Source: Halomonas zincidurans B6 (GTDB lineage Bacteria > Pseudomonadota > Gammaproteobacteria > Pseudomonadales > Halomonadaceae). Taken from it: 64,000 nucleotides of DNA. The notes under the pieces were generated by a model. The model was not told the DNA's origin. It searched no databases and worked only from the letters and a program-made list of their open reading frames with translations. The stretch is taken from positions 496,001 to 560,000 of the forward strand of contig NZ_JNCK01000001.1 of the NCBI RefSeq assembly GCF_000731955.1, read 5' to 3'. Shown one piece after another: positions 51,577 to 60,882 of this stretch. Position numbers and translations under genes: made by a program. Every line of letters begins with the position of its first letter. The first letter of the stretch is position 1.

Positions 51577-52536
51577 CTATGACGCGGTGATGCCCCAGGC
51601 AAACGGGTCGTTGTCGTCGATCAGTAGCGTGGCATCGGCGGTGACGTAAGCGTTGCCGGTGATGGAGGGCAGTACTCGATCGTCCCGCCACTCGTAGCGT
51701 CCTTCGAAGCGGCTACCGGTGATGCCGGCCTGCACCCAGGTCTCGCCGGGGGCCAGCTTGCCGTCCGCCGCCAGGCAGGCCAGCTTGGCGCTGGTACCGG
51801 TGCCGCAGGGGGAACGGTCATAGGCCTTGCCCGGGCAGAGTACGAAGTTGCGACTGTCGGCCGGTGTAATGGTATCGGCGTCGGTGGCGACGTCATCGGC
51901 GAACAGCTCTATGTGGTCGATGTGGCCGCCGTTCTCGCCGCTGATTGCCTGCGTATCGAGCGCTTGGCGGATCGCCCAGGTAAAGGCTGTCAGTGCTTCT
52001 TCGTTGGCCAGCGTCACCGTCTGGTCATGCTCGCCGACCAGAAAAAACCAGTTGCCGCCCCAGGCGATATCGCCATGCACCACGCCGTAGCCGGGCACCT
52101 CGACCGGGACGCGCTGGCGATAGCGGTAGGCGGGGACGTTGCGTACCGTCACCGCGCCGTCTTCGTGCAGCGTGGCGCTGACCGGTCCGACGGGGGTATC
52201 GATCCTGTGATCGCCGGGCTGGATCAGGCCGAGATGCTGCAGCGATGCCACCAGGCCGATCGTGCCGTGACCGCACATGCCCAGATAGCCAGTGTTGTTG
52301 AAGAAGATCACGCCGCAGGTCGCGCCCGGTGAAACGGGTTCGCAATAGAGCGCACCGACGAGAACATCGTTGCCACGCGGCTCGAGCAGACAGGCACGAC
52401 GCCAGTGGTCATGGGATTCCCGCAAGGCGTCGCGCTTTTCGACCAGGGTTTCGCCCGGCAGGGCCGGGAAGCCGTCCATCACCAGACGCGTCGGTTCGCC
52501 TCCGGTGTGGGAATCGATGACATGGATGCATTTCAT
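51577..52536 (-). CDS. 4-hydroxyproline 2-epimerase
   Basis: Interconverts trans-4-hydroxy-L-proline and cis-4-hydroxy-D-proline. The 319-residue protein has both catalytic cysteines, Cys88 in GYLGMCGHGTIGLVA and Cys244 in AYDRSPCGTGTSAKLA. IDSHTGGEPTRLVMDG and IAWGGNWFFLVGEHD are further superfamily blocks; the HGT after the first Cys is usual for epimerases rather than proline racemases. AGAGGAAAG precedes the ATG. It is first in the minus-strand catabolic cluster. The LhpA/HypF naming differs between species, so no symbol is given. Confidence 0.92.
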   Translation of the reverse strand: MKCIHVIDSHTGGEPTRLVMDGFPALPGETLVEKRDALRESHDHWRRACLLEPRGNDVLVGALYCEPVSPGATCGVIFFNNTGYLGMCGHGTIGLVASLQHLGLIQPGDHRIDTPVGPVSATLHEDGAVTVRNVPAYRYRQRVPVEVPGYGVVHGDIAWGGNWFFLVGEHDQTVTLANEEALTAFTWAIRQALDTQAISGENGGHIDHIELFADDVATDADTITPADSRNFVLCPGKAYDRSPCGTGTSAKLACLAADGKLAPGETWVQAGITGSRFEGRYEWRDDRVLPSITGNAYVTADATLLIDDNDPFAWGITAS

Positions 52537-52607
52537 GCACGCTTTCCTCTGCTCTGGCGGGTCCATGACGCATGCGGCAAGGGCCGAATGAATGAGCGAC
52601 CAAAATG

Positions 52608-52624
52608 TTGTAGATTTTATACAA
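52608..52624. promoter_or_regulatory. Candidate operator upstream of the epimerase gene
   Basis: TTGTA (52608-52612) and TACAA (52620-52624) form an inverted repeat. The minus-strand reading TTGTATAAAATCTACAA matches the palindrome in front of the binding-protein gene at 15 of the first 16 positions. It lies in the divergent gap between the epimerase and the haloacid dehalogenase genes and could influence both. Confidence 0.65.
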
Positions 52625-52748
52625 TCTCTAGAAGTGTTCGTGCAAGTGACTTTCAGGTCAATCGGCTTGTCGTGACTCGAAAAAACGACCAGTTTGAGAG
52701 AGATTGGAGATTCTCCAGCAATTCAGGCAAGCGTGATAAGGACGACCC

Positions 52749-53423
52749 ATGAGCAAGCGCGCACTGGCTTTCGATGTCTACGGTACCTTGATCGACACCC
52801 ACGGCGTGGTCGAGGAACTGAGCCGGCGGATCGGCGAGCGTGCCGGCGAATTCTCGCAGCGCTGGCGCGAGAAGCAGCTCGAATACGCTTTTCGTCGCGG
52901 CCTGATGGGTGCCTTCGTCGATTTCTCGCAATGCACCCGCGAGGCCCTGGAATTCGTCGACCGGGCGCTGGGTACACGGCTGTCCGACACCGACAAGGAA
53001 CGGCTGATGGCTACCTATGGCCAGTTGCCGGCGTTTGCCGACGTCGCGCCGGCGCTGGAACGGCTCGGGCAACTCAGGATGCAGCGAGTGGCATTTTCCA
53101 ATGGCAGCCGCCAGGCGGTCAGCCAGTTGCTTGATCAGGCCGGGGTGCTCGATCGTTTCGACGATATCGTCAGCGTCGAGGAGCTCAAGCGCTTCAAGCC
53201 GGATCCGGCGGTCTACGCCCATCTTCATCAACGTATCGAAGCCGACGCCCACGACACCTGGCTGGTCTCCAGCAATCCCTTCGACGTGATCGGCGCCAAG
53301 CACGCCGGCCTGCGTGCCGTATGGGTACGGCGCAGCGCCGAGGCACCGTTCGACCCCTGGGGCGGCGAACCCGACATGACCGTCGCCGATCTCGGCGAGC
53401 TGGCGTCGGCATTCAGTCAATGA
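52749..53423 (+). CDS. Haloacid dehalogenase type II (L-2-haloacid dehalogenase-like)
   Basis: A 224-residue HAD protein of the type II dehalogenase subgroup. The nucleophilic Asp is in LAFDVYGTLIDTHGV. QRWREKQLEYAFRRGLMG is the family block with the substrate-binding Arg/Lys region, VAFSNGSRQAVSQLL holds the conserved Ser-Asn pair, and VEELKRFKPDPAVYAHL and WLVSSNPFDVIGAKHAGL complete the site. It could hydrolyse L-2-haloacids such as chloroacetate or 2-chloropropionate. It diverges from the epimerase gene. A second, distinct homologue lies at 61124. Confidence 0.88.
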   Translation: MSKRALAFDVYGTLIDTHGVVEELSRRIGERAGEFSQRWREKQLEYAFRRGLMGAFVDFSQCTREALEFVDRALGTRLSDTDKERLMATYGQLPAFADVAPALERLGQLRMQRVAFSNGSRQAVSQLLDQAGVLDRFDDIVSVEELKRFKPDPAVYAHLHQRIEADAHDTWLVSSNPFDVIGAKHAGLRAVWVRRSAEAPFDPWGGEPDMTVADLGELASAFSQ

Positions 53424-53436
53424 ACCTGTTCTGCTC

Positions 53437-55236
53437 ATGAATCTTCGAGTTCCGGGCAAGCTGAAGCTCGTCAGACGCCGCGTCAGCGTGGTTCTGGTCG
53501 TGCTGGCGGCGCTCGTGGCGCTGTTGCTGGTCGTCTGGCTGTGGGTGTTGCCGGCGTATATCGACCAGCGTTTCAGCCGGATGCTGGCTGACAAGACCGG
53601 CCGTCAGGTGGATATCGAGGATGTCGCCATCACGCCGTGGCGCTCGCGGGTAACGCTGGAGGGGTTGAGCATTGCCGGCCAGGGCGATACCCCGGTGTTC
53701 GCCAGTCGCCGGGTGGTGGCGACGCTCGACTGGCGCTCGTTGACTGCAACGGGCTGGCGTTTCGAACGGATCGATCTTGAGGCGCCGAGGCTGCAACTGA
53801 TCTGGCGCTCGAGCGGCGAATGGAACCTGGCCCAGCTGTTCGGCGGCAGCAGCGGCGGCAATAAAGAATCGATGCAGCTACGTATCGCTCGGCTCAACGT
53901 CAGCGATGGCCGGCTGGACTGGATCAACCGGCGGCCAGACCAGCCGTTGACGCTGACTCTAAAGGGCCTCGAGCTCGAGGCCCGCGACTACGACAACACC
54001 GCGCAGCGGCCCTTCGGCTTGAGCGGCCAGGCGGACTGGAACGGCGGCACTCTCAACGGCGAGGGCGAGATGGGCTTCTCGCCATGGACGCTGGATGTCG
54101 ATCTGAGCGCCGAGCAGGTGCCGCTGACCACGCTGTCGGGCTACCTGGCCTACGTGGTTCGCGCCCAGCCGAGCGCCGGTGAAATGGGCGCGCAGATTCG
54201 CCTGCGTGCGGGCCGGGCCAGCGATGCCGGCACGCGGGTCTCCGGCGCCGGGGCAATCGAGGGCCTCCAGATGCGCGACCCCGAGGACGGCGATCCCATC
54301 GCCCGCGCCGAGCGCTTCGCCGTCGAGGGGCTGACGTTCGCCAGTGCGCAGCCCGAGCTGACCGCCAAGCGAGTGACGCTCGAGGCCCCCTGGCTCAGGA
54401 CGACCATCGACGAGCAACTCGACACCAATCTCGATGCCTGGCGACCGCCGAACGATGGTTCGGGAGGCGCCGGCATGCGCTACGCGATCGACACCCTGGC
54501 CATCGAGCAGGGCGCCGTGGCTTTCAGCGACCGTCACCTGCCGCGCCCGTTCACCATCGATTTCTCGGCCTTGACCGGCGAGTGGCGTGACATCAATTCC
54601 GGCCGGGAAGGCGACGGCCAGCTGTCGCTGAAGGGCCAGGTGGCCGATGGCTCGCCGCTGCGTATCGAGGGTGCCTTCGACCCGCTGGGCGATACCTTGA
54701 GCGGCCGCCTCAACCTGCACTTCGAGCGCCTCGACCTGAAAACCTTTGCGCCTTATCTGCGCGCGTTCGGCGGCTATGCGATCGAGCAGGGCCAGGCGAC
54801 GCTGGATCTCGATTATCGACTCGAGCAGGGCCGGTTAGAGGCGCAGAACCATCTCGTCCTGCGTCAGTTGCAACTCGGCGAAGAGGTCGACGCCTCGGCC
54901 ACCGATCTGCCGCTCAAGACATTGATCGGCGTGCTGAAGAACGACGATGGCGTCATCGAGCTCGACATCCCCATGCGTCTCCCGCTGGATAATCCCGGTT
55001 CGGTGGATTTCGGCAGTGTCGCCGGCCAGGCGATCCGCGAGGCGCTCGAGAACCTGGTTTCCTCGCCGCTCGAGACGCTTTCCGAGGTGGCCGGGGGTGG
55101 TGGTGAAGACGGTTCGGACGCCGGCAATGACAGCGGCACGGGCCAAACGAGCGCTGCCCGGAGCGATGCCGAGTCCACGGAAAGCGACGAAGACGGTCCG
55201 ACGGCGCTCTACGAGCGGGCCCGCACTCGCCAGTGA
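53437..55236 (+). CDS. DUF748-containing AsmA-like membrane-anchored protein
   Basis: A 599-residue protein with one N-terminal membrane helix (VVLVVLAALVALLLVVWLWV) followed by a long periplasmic beta-rich body. VDIEDVAITPWRSRVTLEGL, RRVVATLDWRSLTATGWRFE and a C-terminal GDTLSGRLNLHFERLDLKTF, VIELDIPMRLPLDNPGSVDF pattern are typical of DUF748/AsmA-like proteins, some of which bridge the periplasm and help move phospholipid. The tail is acidic and disordered. It starts 13 nt after the dehalogenase gene. Confidence 0.85.
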   Translation: MNLRVPGKLKLVRRRVSVVLVVLAALVALLLVVWLWVLPAYIDQRFSRMLADKTGRQVDIEDVAITPWRSRVTLEGLSIAGQGDTPVFASRRVVATLDWRSLTATGWRFERIDLEAPRLQLIWRSSGEWNLAQLFGGSSGGNKESMQLRIARLNVSDGRLDWINRRPDQPLTLTLKGLELEARDYDNTAQRPFGLSGQADWNGGTLNGEGEMGFSPWTLDVDLSAEQVPLTTLSGYLAYVVRAQPSAGEMGAQIRLRAGRASDAGTRVSGAGAIEGLQMRDPEDGDPIARAERFAVEGLTFASAQPELTAKRVTLEAPWLRTTIDEQLDTNLDAWRPPNDGSGGAGMRYAIDTLAIEQGAVAFSDRHLPRPFTIDFSALTGEWRDINSGREGDGQLSLKGQVADGSPLRIEGAFDPLGDTLSGRLNLHFERLDLKTFAPYLRAFGGYAIEQGQATLDLDYRLEQGRLEAQNHLVLRQLQLGEEVDASATDLPLKTLIGVLKNDDGVIELDIPMRLPLDNPGSVDFGSVAGQAIREALENLVSSPLETLSEVAGGGGEDGSDAGNDSGTGQTSAARSDAESTESDEDGPTALYERARTRQ

Positions 55237-55315
55237 TCTTGCGGCGCCCGATTGGCTGATGACGGTCGCGCTGGGCTAGTCTGAACACAGCATCACTCGA
55301 TTGCACGGGGAAGTC

Positions 55316-56785
55316 ATGTCGCCACGAGACCCGGACTCCAGCCGTTATCGCCGCCTGCTCTGGCTGACCTGCCTGCTGGGCGCGATGCTGCTGGCCTGGG
55401 CGGCGAGCGCCCAGCAGCCGTCCCAAACCCAGCGCCATGCGCTGGTATTGACGCTGCAAGGCAGCGTCGGTCCGGCGACCAGTGACTACTTTCAGCGCGG
55501 CCTGGAAAAGGCCCAGCGCGACGGTGCGGCGCTGGTGGTACTGCGCCTCGATACGCCCGGCGGGCTGGCCGTGGCGATGCGCGACATGATCAGCGCGATG
55601 CTCGCATCAACGGTGCCGGTGGCGGTGTACGTCGCCCCCGAAGGCGCGCGTGCCGCCAGCGCCGGCACCTATCTGGTATATGCCAGCCATGTCGCGGCGA
55701 TGGCGCCGACCACCCATCTGGGCTCGGCGACGCCGGTGCGTATCGGCGGCGGCGAACAGCCCGATGAGAGCGCGGACGAGGGCGATGCCAGCGGCAACCA
55801 GGCTGAGGATGAAGGCCCGCGGCGCGGCGACACCGCCATGCAGCGCAAGGTACTCGAGGACGCGGTGGCCTACATTCGCAGCCTTGCCGAGCGCCAGGGG
55901 CGCAATGCCGAGTGGGCCGAACGCGCGGTGCGCGATGCCGTCAACCTGACCGCCCGCGAGGCGCTCGATGCCAACGTCATCGAGGTCATCGCCGGCGACG
56001 TTGCCGAACTGCTGGAGCGCATCGACGGCCGTGAGGTGGTGATGGCCGACGGCACGCGCAGCCTGGAAACCGCCGGGCTGTCCCTCGAACGTTTCGATCC
56101 TGACTGGCGCACCAAGCTGCTGAGCGTGATCAGCGACCCCAACGTCGCTTACCTGCTGATGATCGTGGGTTTCTACGGCCTGGTCTTCGAGCTGATCAAT
56201 CCCGGCATGCTGGTGCCAGGGGTGGTTGGCGGCATCAGCCTGTTGCTGGCGCTGTTCGCCTTCCAGGTGCTGCCGATCAACTACGCCGGGCTGGGGCTGA
56301 TCCTGCTGGGGCTGGCGCTGATCGTCGGCGAGGCGATGATGCCCAGCTTCGGGGTGCTGGGCATCGGCGGTATCGTCGCTTTCGTGGCAGGCTCGGTGAT
56401 GCTGATGGACGATCGCAACCTGGCGGTGTCGCTGCCGTTGATCGGTGGGGTGGCGCTGGTCGCCTCGGGGTTCATGCTATGGGTGATGCTGCGTTTCATG
56501 CATCTGCGGCGCCGCCCTCCACGTGCCGGGCAGAGCGAGCTGATCGGCGCCGAGGCTTGCGCGCTGGAGGCTTTCGGTACGCCCCAACAGCGGCACGGCC
56601 ACGTGCGGTTGCGCGGTGAACGCTGGCGGGCGCGCAGTGCTCGGCCGGTAAGCACCGGCCAGCGGCTGCGCGTGGTCGCGGTCGATGGACTGACCGTCGA
56701 GGTTACTACCGAGCCTGGCGTATCCACGCAGGAAACACCCGCATCGAATGCTCTTTCACGGCCGAAACCAGGAGGTCCGACATGA
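55316..56785 (+). CDS. NfeD-family membrane-bound serine protease (long form)
   Basis: A 489-residue NfeD1b-type protein. A signal helix (LLWLTCLLGAMLLAWAASAQ) is followed by a ClpP-like protease domain with the catalytic Ser in PEGARAASAGTYLVYASHV, four or five membrane helices (about residues 270-390: AYLLMIVGFYGLVFELINPG, IALLLALFAFQVLP and following) and a C-terminal OB-fold NfeD domain (GHVRLRGERWRARSA). Such proteins cleave the C-terminus of stomatin partners. The slipin gene overlaps the stop. The ATG at 55316 follows GGGGAAG; TTG 55301 is the alternative. Confidence 0.93.
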   Translation: MSPRDPDSSRYRRLLWLTCLLGAMLLAWAASAQQPSQTQRHALVLTLQGSVGPATSDYFQRGLEKAQRDGAALVVLRLDTPGGLAVAMRDMISAMLASTVPVAVYVAPEGARAASAGTYLVYASHVAAMAPTTHLGSATPVRIGGGEQPDESADEGDASGNQAEDEGPRRGDTAMQRKVLEDAVAYIRSLAERQGRNAEWAERAVRDAVNLTAREALDANVIEVIAGDVAELLERIDGREVVMADGTRSLETAGLSLERFDPDWRTKLLSVISDPNVAYLLMIVGFYGLVFELINPGMLVPGVVGGISLLLALFAFQVLPINYAGLGLILLGLALIVGEAMMPSFGVLGIGGIVAFVAGSVMLMDDRNLAVSLPLIGGVALVASGFMLWVMLRFMHLRRRPPRAGQSELIGAEACALEAFGTPQQRHGHVRLRGERWRARSARPVSTGQRLRVVAVDGLTVEVTTEPGVSTQETPASNALSRPKPGGPT

Positions 56786-57582
56786 TGCTTTACTATCTTG
56801 TGCCGATCGTGCTGCTGCTATTGCTGATCGCTGCTTCGATCCGCATCCTTCCCGAGTACAGGCGCGGAGTGGTGTTCTTCCTCGGGCGTTTCCAAGGGGT
56901 CAAGGGGCCGGGGCTGTTCATCATCATCCCGGTGATCCAGAAGATGCAGGTGGTCGATCTGCGGCTGGTCACTCTCGATGTGCCCGAGCAGGACGTGATC
57001 TCCCAGGACAACGTCACCGTCCGCGTCAACGCGGTGCTGTACTTTCGCGTCGTCGATCCCGAGAAGGCGATCATTCAGGTCGAGCACTTCGCCACCGCCA
57101 CCAGCCAGCTGGCCCAGACCACGCTGCGCTCGGTGCTCGGCAAGCACGATCTCGACGAGATGCTCTCCGAGCGCGATCGGCTCAACGACGACATCCAGGA
57201 GATCCTCGACGTGCAGACCGAAAGCTGGGGAATCAAGGTGGTCAACGTCGAGATCAAGCACGTCGATCTTGACGAGAGCATGATCCGCGCCATCGCCCGT
57301 CAGGCCGAGGCCGAACGCGAGCGGCGCGCCAAGGTGATTCATGCCGAGGGCGAACTGCAGGCCTCGCAGAAGCTGCTCGAGGCGGCCAACGTGATGTCGG
57401 CCAACCCGGCGGCGCTGCAGTTGCGCTACCTGCAGACGATGAGCGACATGAGCGCCAAGAACGCCTCGACGATCGTCTTTCCGTTGCCGCTGGACGTGAT
57501 GGAGGCGTTCCGCGCGATGCGCGGCGAGCACGCCACGCCCCCGACCGATGACCCTGCAGCGCCTGAGCGTCAGCGTCCATAG
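56782..57582 (+). CDS. Slipin/stomatin-like SPFH protein
   Basis: A 266-residue SPFH (band 7) membrane protein partnering with the NfeD protease. The N-terminal membrane segment LYYLVPIVLLLLLIAASIRI is followed by EYRRGVVFFLGRFQGVKGPG, VISQDNVTVRVNAVLYFRVV, TLRSVLGKHDLDEMLSERD, RAIARQAEAERERRAKVIHA and the C-terminal oligomerisation part. It overlaps nfeD by 4 bp. The 3' end overlaps the convergent permease gene by 13 bp. Confidence 0.95.
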   Translation: MMLYYLVPIVLLLLLIAASIRILPEYRRGVVFFLGRFQGVKGPGLFIIIPVIQKMQVVDLRLVTLDVPEQDVISQDNVTVRVNAVLYFRVVDPEKAIIQVEHFATATSQLAQTTLRSVLGKHDLDEMLSERDRLNDDIQEILDVQTESWGIKVVNVEIKHVDLDESMIRAIARQAEAERERRAKVIHAEGELQASQKLLEAANVMSANPAALQLRYLQTMSDMSAKNASTIVFPLPLDVMEAFRAMRGEHATPPTDDPAAPERQRP

Positions 57583-58991
57583 ACGCGCTGCATCGCCTCA
57601 TCGCTGTAGGCGCGACCATAGCGGCGCAGGGCATACAGGTACATGGCCAGCCCGAAGATCATCCAGCCGCCGAACACCAGCCATTCGACCGCGGTCAGCG
57701 CCGAGGGGCTGCCGGGCAGGTACAGGCAGGCCATGGCGAAGGACAGCACCACGGCGAGACCGCCCACCAGCTTGCCTCCGGCGACCCGGAACGGCCGCTC
57801 CATCTGCGGCTCGCGCGAGCGCAGCACCATGAACGACAGCGCCACGAACAAATAGGCGATCACGATGCCCAGCCCACCGGCATCGACCAGCCAGACCATC
57901 GCCGGGCGGCCCAGGAAGGGGGCGATGCTCGACAGTGCGCCGATCATCACGATGGCATTGGTGGGCGTTTTATAGATCGGGTGCAGCTTGCCGAGGAAGG
58001 CGGGCAGCATGCCGGCGTGAGCCAGCGCGTAGATCGCCCGCGAACCGCCGATGTAGAAGGCGTTCCAACTGGTGATGATCCCGGCAATGCCCGCCAGGAC
58101 CATCAGCTTGCTGCCCCACGGACTGGCGAAGACCGCGGCCATGGCGTCCGGCACGCTCAGCGAACTCGTGGTGAGCGCCTCGTGGTCGAGCATCAGGCTG
58201 GTGCCGAGGATGATCAGCGAATACCAGGCCACCGCCATCAGCACCGCGATGATCAGCACCTTGCCGATATCGCGAAACGGCAGGTCGATCTCCTCCGCAG
58301 CCTGGGGAATCACGTCGAAGCCGACGAACAAGAACGGCACCAATACCAGCACCGCCATGATCCCGCCGGCCCAGCCGCCGCTGGCCTGGTGATTGAACAG
58401 CGGGGCCATGTTGACGCCGTCCCCGGCGAACAGCGCACCGGTTATGAACAATACCCCGACGACCAGGATCAGCCCGGTGACCAGCTTCTGGACCAGCGCC
58501 GCCGTGCTGATGCCGAGGTAATTGATGGCCATCATCGCCAGCGAACCGATCACGCCCACCGCCACCCAGGTGGCCTTGACGTCCCAGCCGGCGACGGTCC
58601 ACAACAGGCCGACATCGTAGCCGGGCAGCAACTGCTCGAAGACGGTGGGAAGCGCCACCGCCTCGAACGACACCACGCTGACGTAGCCCAGCACGATGCT
58701 CCAGGTGCACAGGAAGGAGGCGAAATGCCCCAGCGCGCGGTAGCTGTAGACGTGCTCGCCGCCGACCTTGGGCATCGCCGCGGCCAGCTCGGCGTAGGTC
58801 AGCCCCACCAGCAGCACGGCGATGCCGCCGAGGATGAAGGCGAGGATGGCGCCGAGGCTGCCGCCATCGAGGATCGCGTTGCCGGTCAGCACGATCCAGC
58901 CCCAGCCGATCATGGCGCCGAAGGCCAGCGCCAGTACGTCGCCCCGCGCGAGTACGCGTACTAGTGTGTGGTCATGCGAAGTCTCATTCAT
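57570..58991 (-). CDS. APC-superfamily amino-acid permease
   Basis: A 473-residue transporter with about 12 membrane helices. The first helix region VLALAFGAMIGWGWIVLTGN matches the APC GxG consensus, and ELAAAMPKVGGEHVYSYRAL, PFLFVGFDVIPQAAEEIDLP and GIITSWNAFYIGGSRAIYAL follow. The type (GFDVIPQAAEE) is typical of amino-acid or polyamine permeases related to YhdG/FrlA; the substrate is not assigned. The start is at MNETSHDH; 24 further in-frame codons upstream look non-coding. Confidence 0.9.
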   Translation of the reverse strand: MNETSHDHTLVRVLARGDVLALAFGAMIGWGWIVLTGNAILDGGSLGAILAFILGGIAVLLVGLTYAELAAAMPKVGGEHVYSYRALGHFASFLCTWSIVLGYVSVVSFEAVALPTVFEQLLPGYDVGLLWTVAGWDVKATWVAVGVIGSLAMMAINYLGISTAALVQKLVTGLILVVGVLFITGALFAGDGVNMAPLFNHQASGGWAGGIMAVLVLVPFLFVGFDVIPQAAEEIDLPFRDIGKVLIIAVLMAVAWYSLIILGTSLMLDHEALTTSSLSVPDAMAAVFASPWGSKLMVLAGIAGIITSWNAFYIGGSRAIYALAHAGMLPAFLGKLHPIYKTPTNAIVMIGALSSIAPFLGRPAMVWLVDAGGLGIVIAYLFVALSFMVLRSREPQMERPFRVAGGKLVGGLAVVLSFAMACLYLPGSPSALTAVEWLVFGGWMIFGLAMYLYALRRYGRAYSDEAMQRVYGR

Positions 58992-59246
58992 GGGTATTCC
59001 AGCCGTGTTGGTGGTCGTCCGTGATGGTCCGCCGCGAGTGGCCGGGCGGGGCCTGTCCTTCAAACCTATTCATCAAAATAGCAGTGGGGCGGAGCCGCGT
59101 TGTACAGCTCGCCAGGCTGGCGTTGAGTTGGATTGGCGATATCACCGAGGTCTAGGCTAACTTGCCTTGTTAGGCGCAGTTGTCCGCGACCGCTGACCTG
59201 CGCATGAAAAGCCAGGTAGGGCATCCAACTTTCAAGGAGATTGATC

Positions 59247-60047
59247 ATGCATATTACTCGGAAATCGATTTTCGTCACGGGCGCCGGTAGCGGCATCGGC
59301 CGTGCCACCGCCGTGGCGCTGGCACGCAAGGGCGCGCGGTTGACGCTATCGGGCCGACGCAAGGAACCCCTCGAAGAGACGGCGCGCCTGGTACGAGAGG
59401 CCGGCGGCGAGGCCTTGGTATTGGCCGGAGACGTCAGCGACGAAACCTGGCAGCAAAGCACCCTGCGCCAGATCGTTGCGCATTTCGGCGGTTTGGATGG
59501 CATCGTCAATAGCGCGGGGAGCGTGAGTGCGGGCGAGCTAGAAACGATCGAGCCCGGCGATATACGCAAGCAAGTGGAAGTCAATCTCATCGCACCGATA
59601 CTGCTCATTCGCGCCGCCTTGCCCAGCCTGCGCCAGAGTGAAGCGGCCGTTATCGTCAATGTTTCGTCTTCCATCGGTCTGGTCGGGATGCCTTTCTATG
59701 CGCCTTATGCCGCGACCAAGGGCGGGCTTGCGCGGTTTGGCGAGGCCCTGCGGCGGGAACTCTCCGATGAGCGCGTACACGTCATGACCGTCTACCCCAG
59801 TGCCACGGATACGCCGATGATGGAGACGGCCGACTCCGGCGATAAAGCGGGCTACGAGACGCCCGAAGCGGTCGCCGACGCGCTGGTGGCCGGTCTCGAA
59901 AACGACGCTATCGATGTGATCCGTGGCGGGGATGACTTCATTGATCTGGTTAAAACCAATCACGACAATCCGCGCAAGGCCGACAGCCTGATCGAGGAAA
60001 AGAAAGCCAGTCTCGAACAGCGCGCTGCGCGCCATCGCAGCATGTGA
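59247..60047 (+). CDS. Short-chain dehydrogenase/reductase
   Basis: A 266-residue SDR. The NAD(P)-binding TGAGSGIGRATAVALA, the NSAG motif (IVNSAGSVSAG), the catalytic Ser in IVNVSSSIGLV and YxxxK as YAATKGG are all present. A basic SGRR after strand 2 suggests NADP. The ATG has AAGGAGA six bases upstream. It is followed by a decayed gene of the same family on the other strand. Substrate unknown. Confidence 0.9.
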   Translation: MHITRKSIFVTGAGSGIGRATAVALARKGARLTLSGRRKEPLEETARLVREAGGEALVLAGDVSDETWQQSTLRQIVAHFGGLDGIVNSAGSVSAGELETIEPGDIRKQVEVNLIAPILLIRAALPSLRQSEAAVIVNVSSSIGLVGMPFYAPYAATKGGLARFGEALRRELSDERVHVMTVYPSATDTPMMETADSGDKAGYETPEAVADALVAGLENDAIDVIRGGDDFIDLVKTNHDNPRKADSLIEEKKASLEQRAARHRSM

Positions 60048-60067
60048 GAGGTGTCCGGCTTGAGGAC

Positions 60068-60382
60068 CTAATAGTTGACGGCATGATCGGGAAGCTGCGT
60101 GTCGATCGAGGCGGGCTTGATCAGCGTCACCGCGATGGGTGCCCGCTCCTGCTCGGTTTCGAGCCGAAAGGCATCGATGAACCCTTTGATCGCATGCTTG
60201 GACGCCGAGTACATGCCCTGAACCGGAAGCGCGAACTCGCAAGCGGCGCTACCCACCGCGATGATCGCGCCCCCGTATTGCCGCAAATGTTTGCGGGCGG
60301 CGGGCGAGCCGAAAACGACACCCCAGAAATTGGTATTGAACAGTCGGCGGTACTCCGCCGACGAGGGCGCATCCTGCCGCTT
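60068..60382 (-). pseudogene. Truncated SDR gene
   Basis: The frame reads KRQDAPSSAEYRRLFNTNFW, GVVFGSPAARKHLRQYGGAI, VGSAACEFALPVQGMYSASK, HAIKGFIDAFRLE and LIKPASIDTQLPDHAVNY before a TAG. This is the middle of an SDR, including the YxxxK catalytic motif (YSASK). The whole NAD-binding N-terminus and the C-terminal substrate domain are missing. No start codon fits. Confidence 0.8.
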
Positions 60383-60472
60383 TGCGCAGCGTCTGGTTGA
60401 TCGACATCCTTGCCTTCCTGTTCTTCCGTAACTTTTTTCGTCATTTGGGCCATACGGCCGGGGATGCTGGCG

Positions 60473-60882
60473 TTATCGCGCTTTCAGGAAACGACCCAGA
60501 ATTTCCGCGACCTCATCCGGGCGTTCTTCGGTAATCCAGTGCGCGGCGTCTACCCATTCGAGGCGTGTATTGGTAGCGTCGCTTTGAGCTTCTCCGCGTA
60601 CTCGGGTTTCTGAAAGGGATCGTGACGCCCCAGAGCACATCCGGCTCTGCGCTTCGATGGAGACGTTGGCATCGTCGGGCTTGTCGGACTTGCCGTAGTT
60701 GAGCAGGTCCGGCGCGATCACGCGATGCGTGCGTGCCAGGGGCGGGATGACGTTGCGCCAGAGCAGGCTGGACGTCGGAATGCCATGCAGCAGAAGCACC
60801 GGCGGGCCCGCGCCCTGCTCGAGGTACGCGATGCGATGGCCGCCGACGTGTAGGTATTGATGATTGAAGTTGCTCCATCCAT
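60473..60882 (-). pseudogene. Decayed alpha/beta hydrolase (haloalkane dehalogenase-like)
   Basis: The 5' part encodes NFNHQYLHVGGHRIAYLEQG, GPPVLLLHGIPTSSLLWRNV and APDLLNYGKSDKPDD, the N-terminus and oxyanion HGIPTSS of a haloalkane dehalogenase-like hydrolase, ending near the strand before the nucleophile. The 3' part encodes RLEWVDAAHWITEERPDEVA with the catalytic-His segment (DAAHW). Fragments in two other frames between them (LWGVTIPF, QKPEYAEKLKA) show further frame changes. The nucleophile region and cap domain are deleted. Not functional. Confidence 0.8.

Noticed and set aside
30000..52600. The whole ectoine-hydroxyproline block as a recently acquired island
   Set aside because: Base composition and codon use look like the flanks, no mobility genes are present, and both pathways are common in this family.
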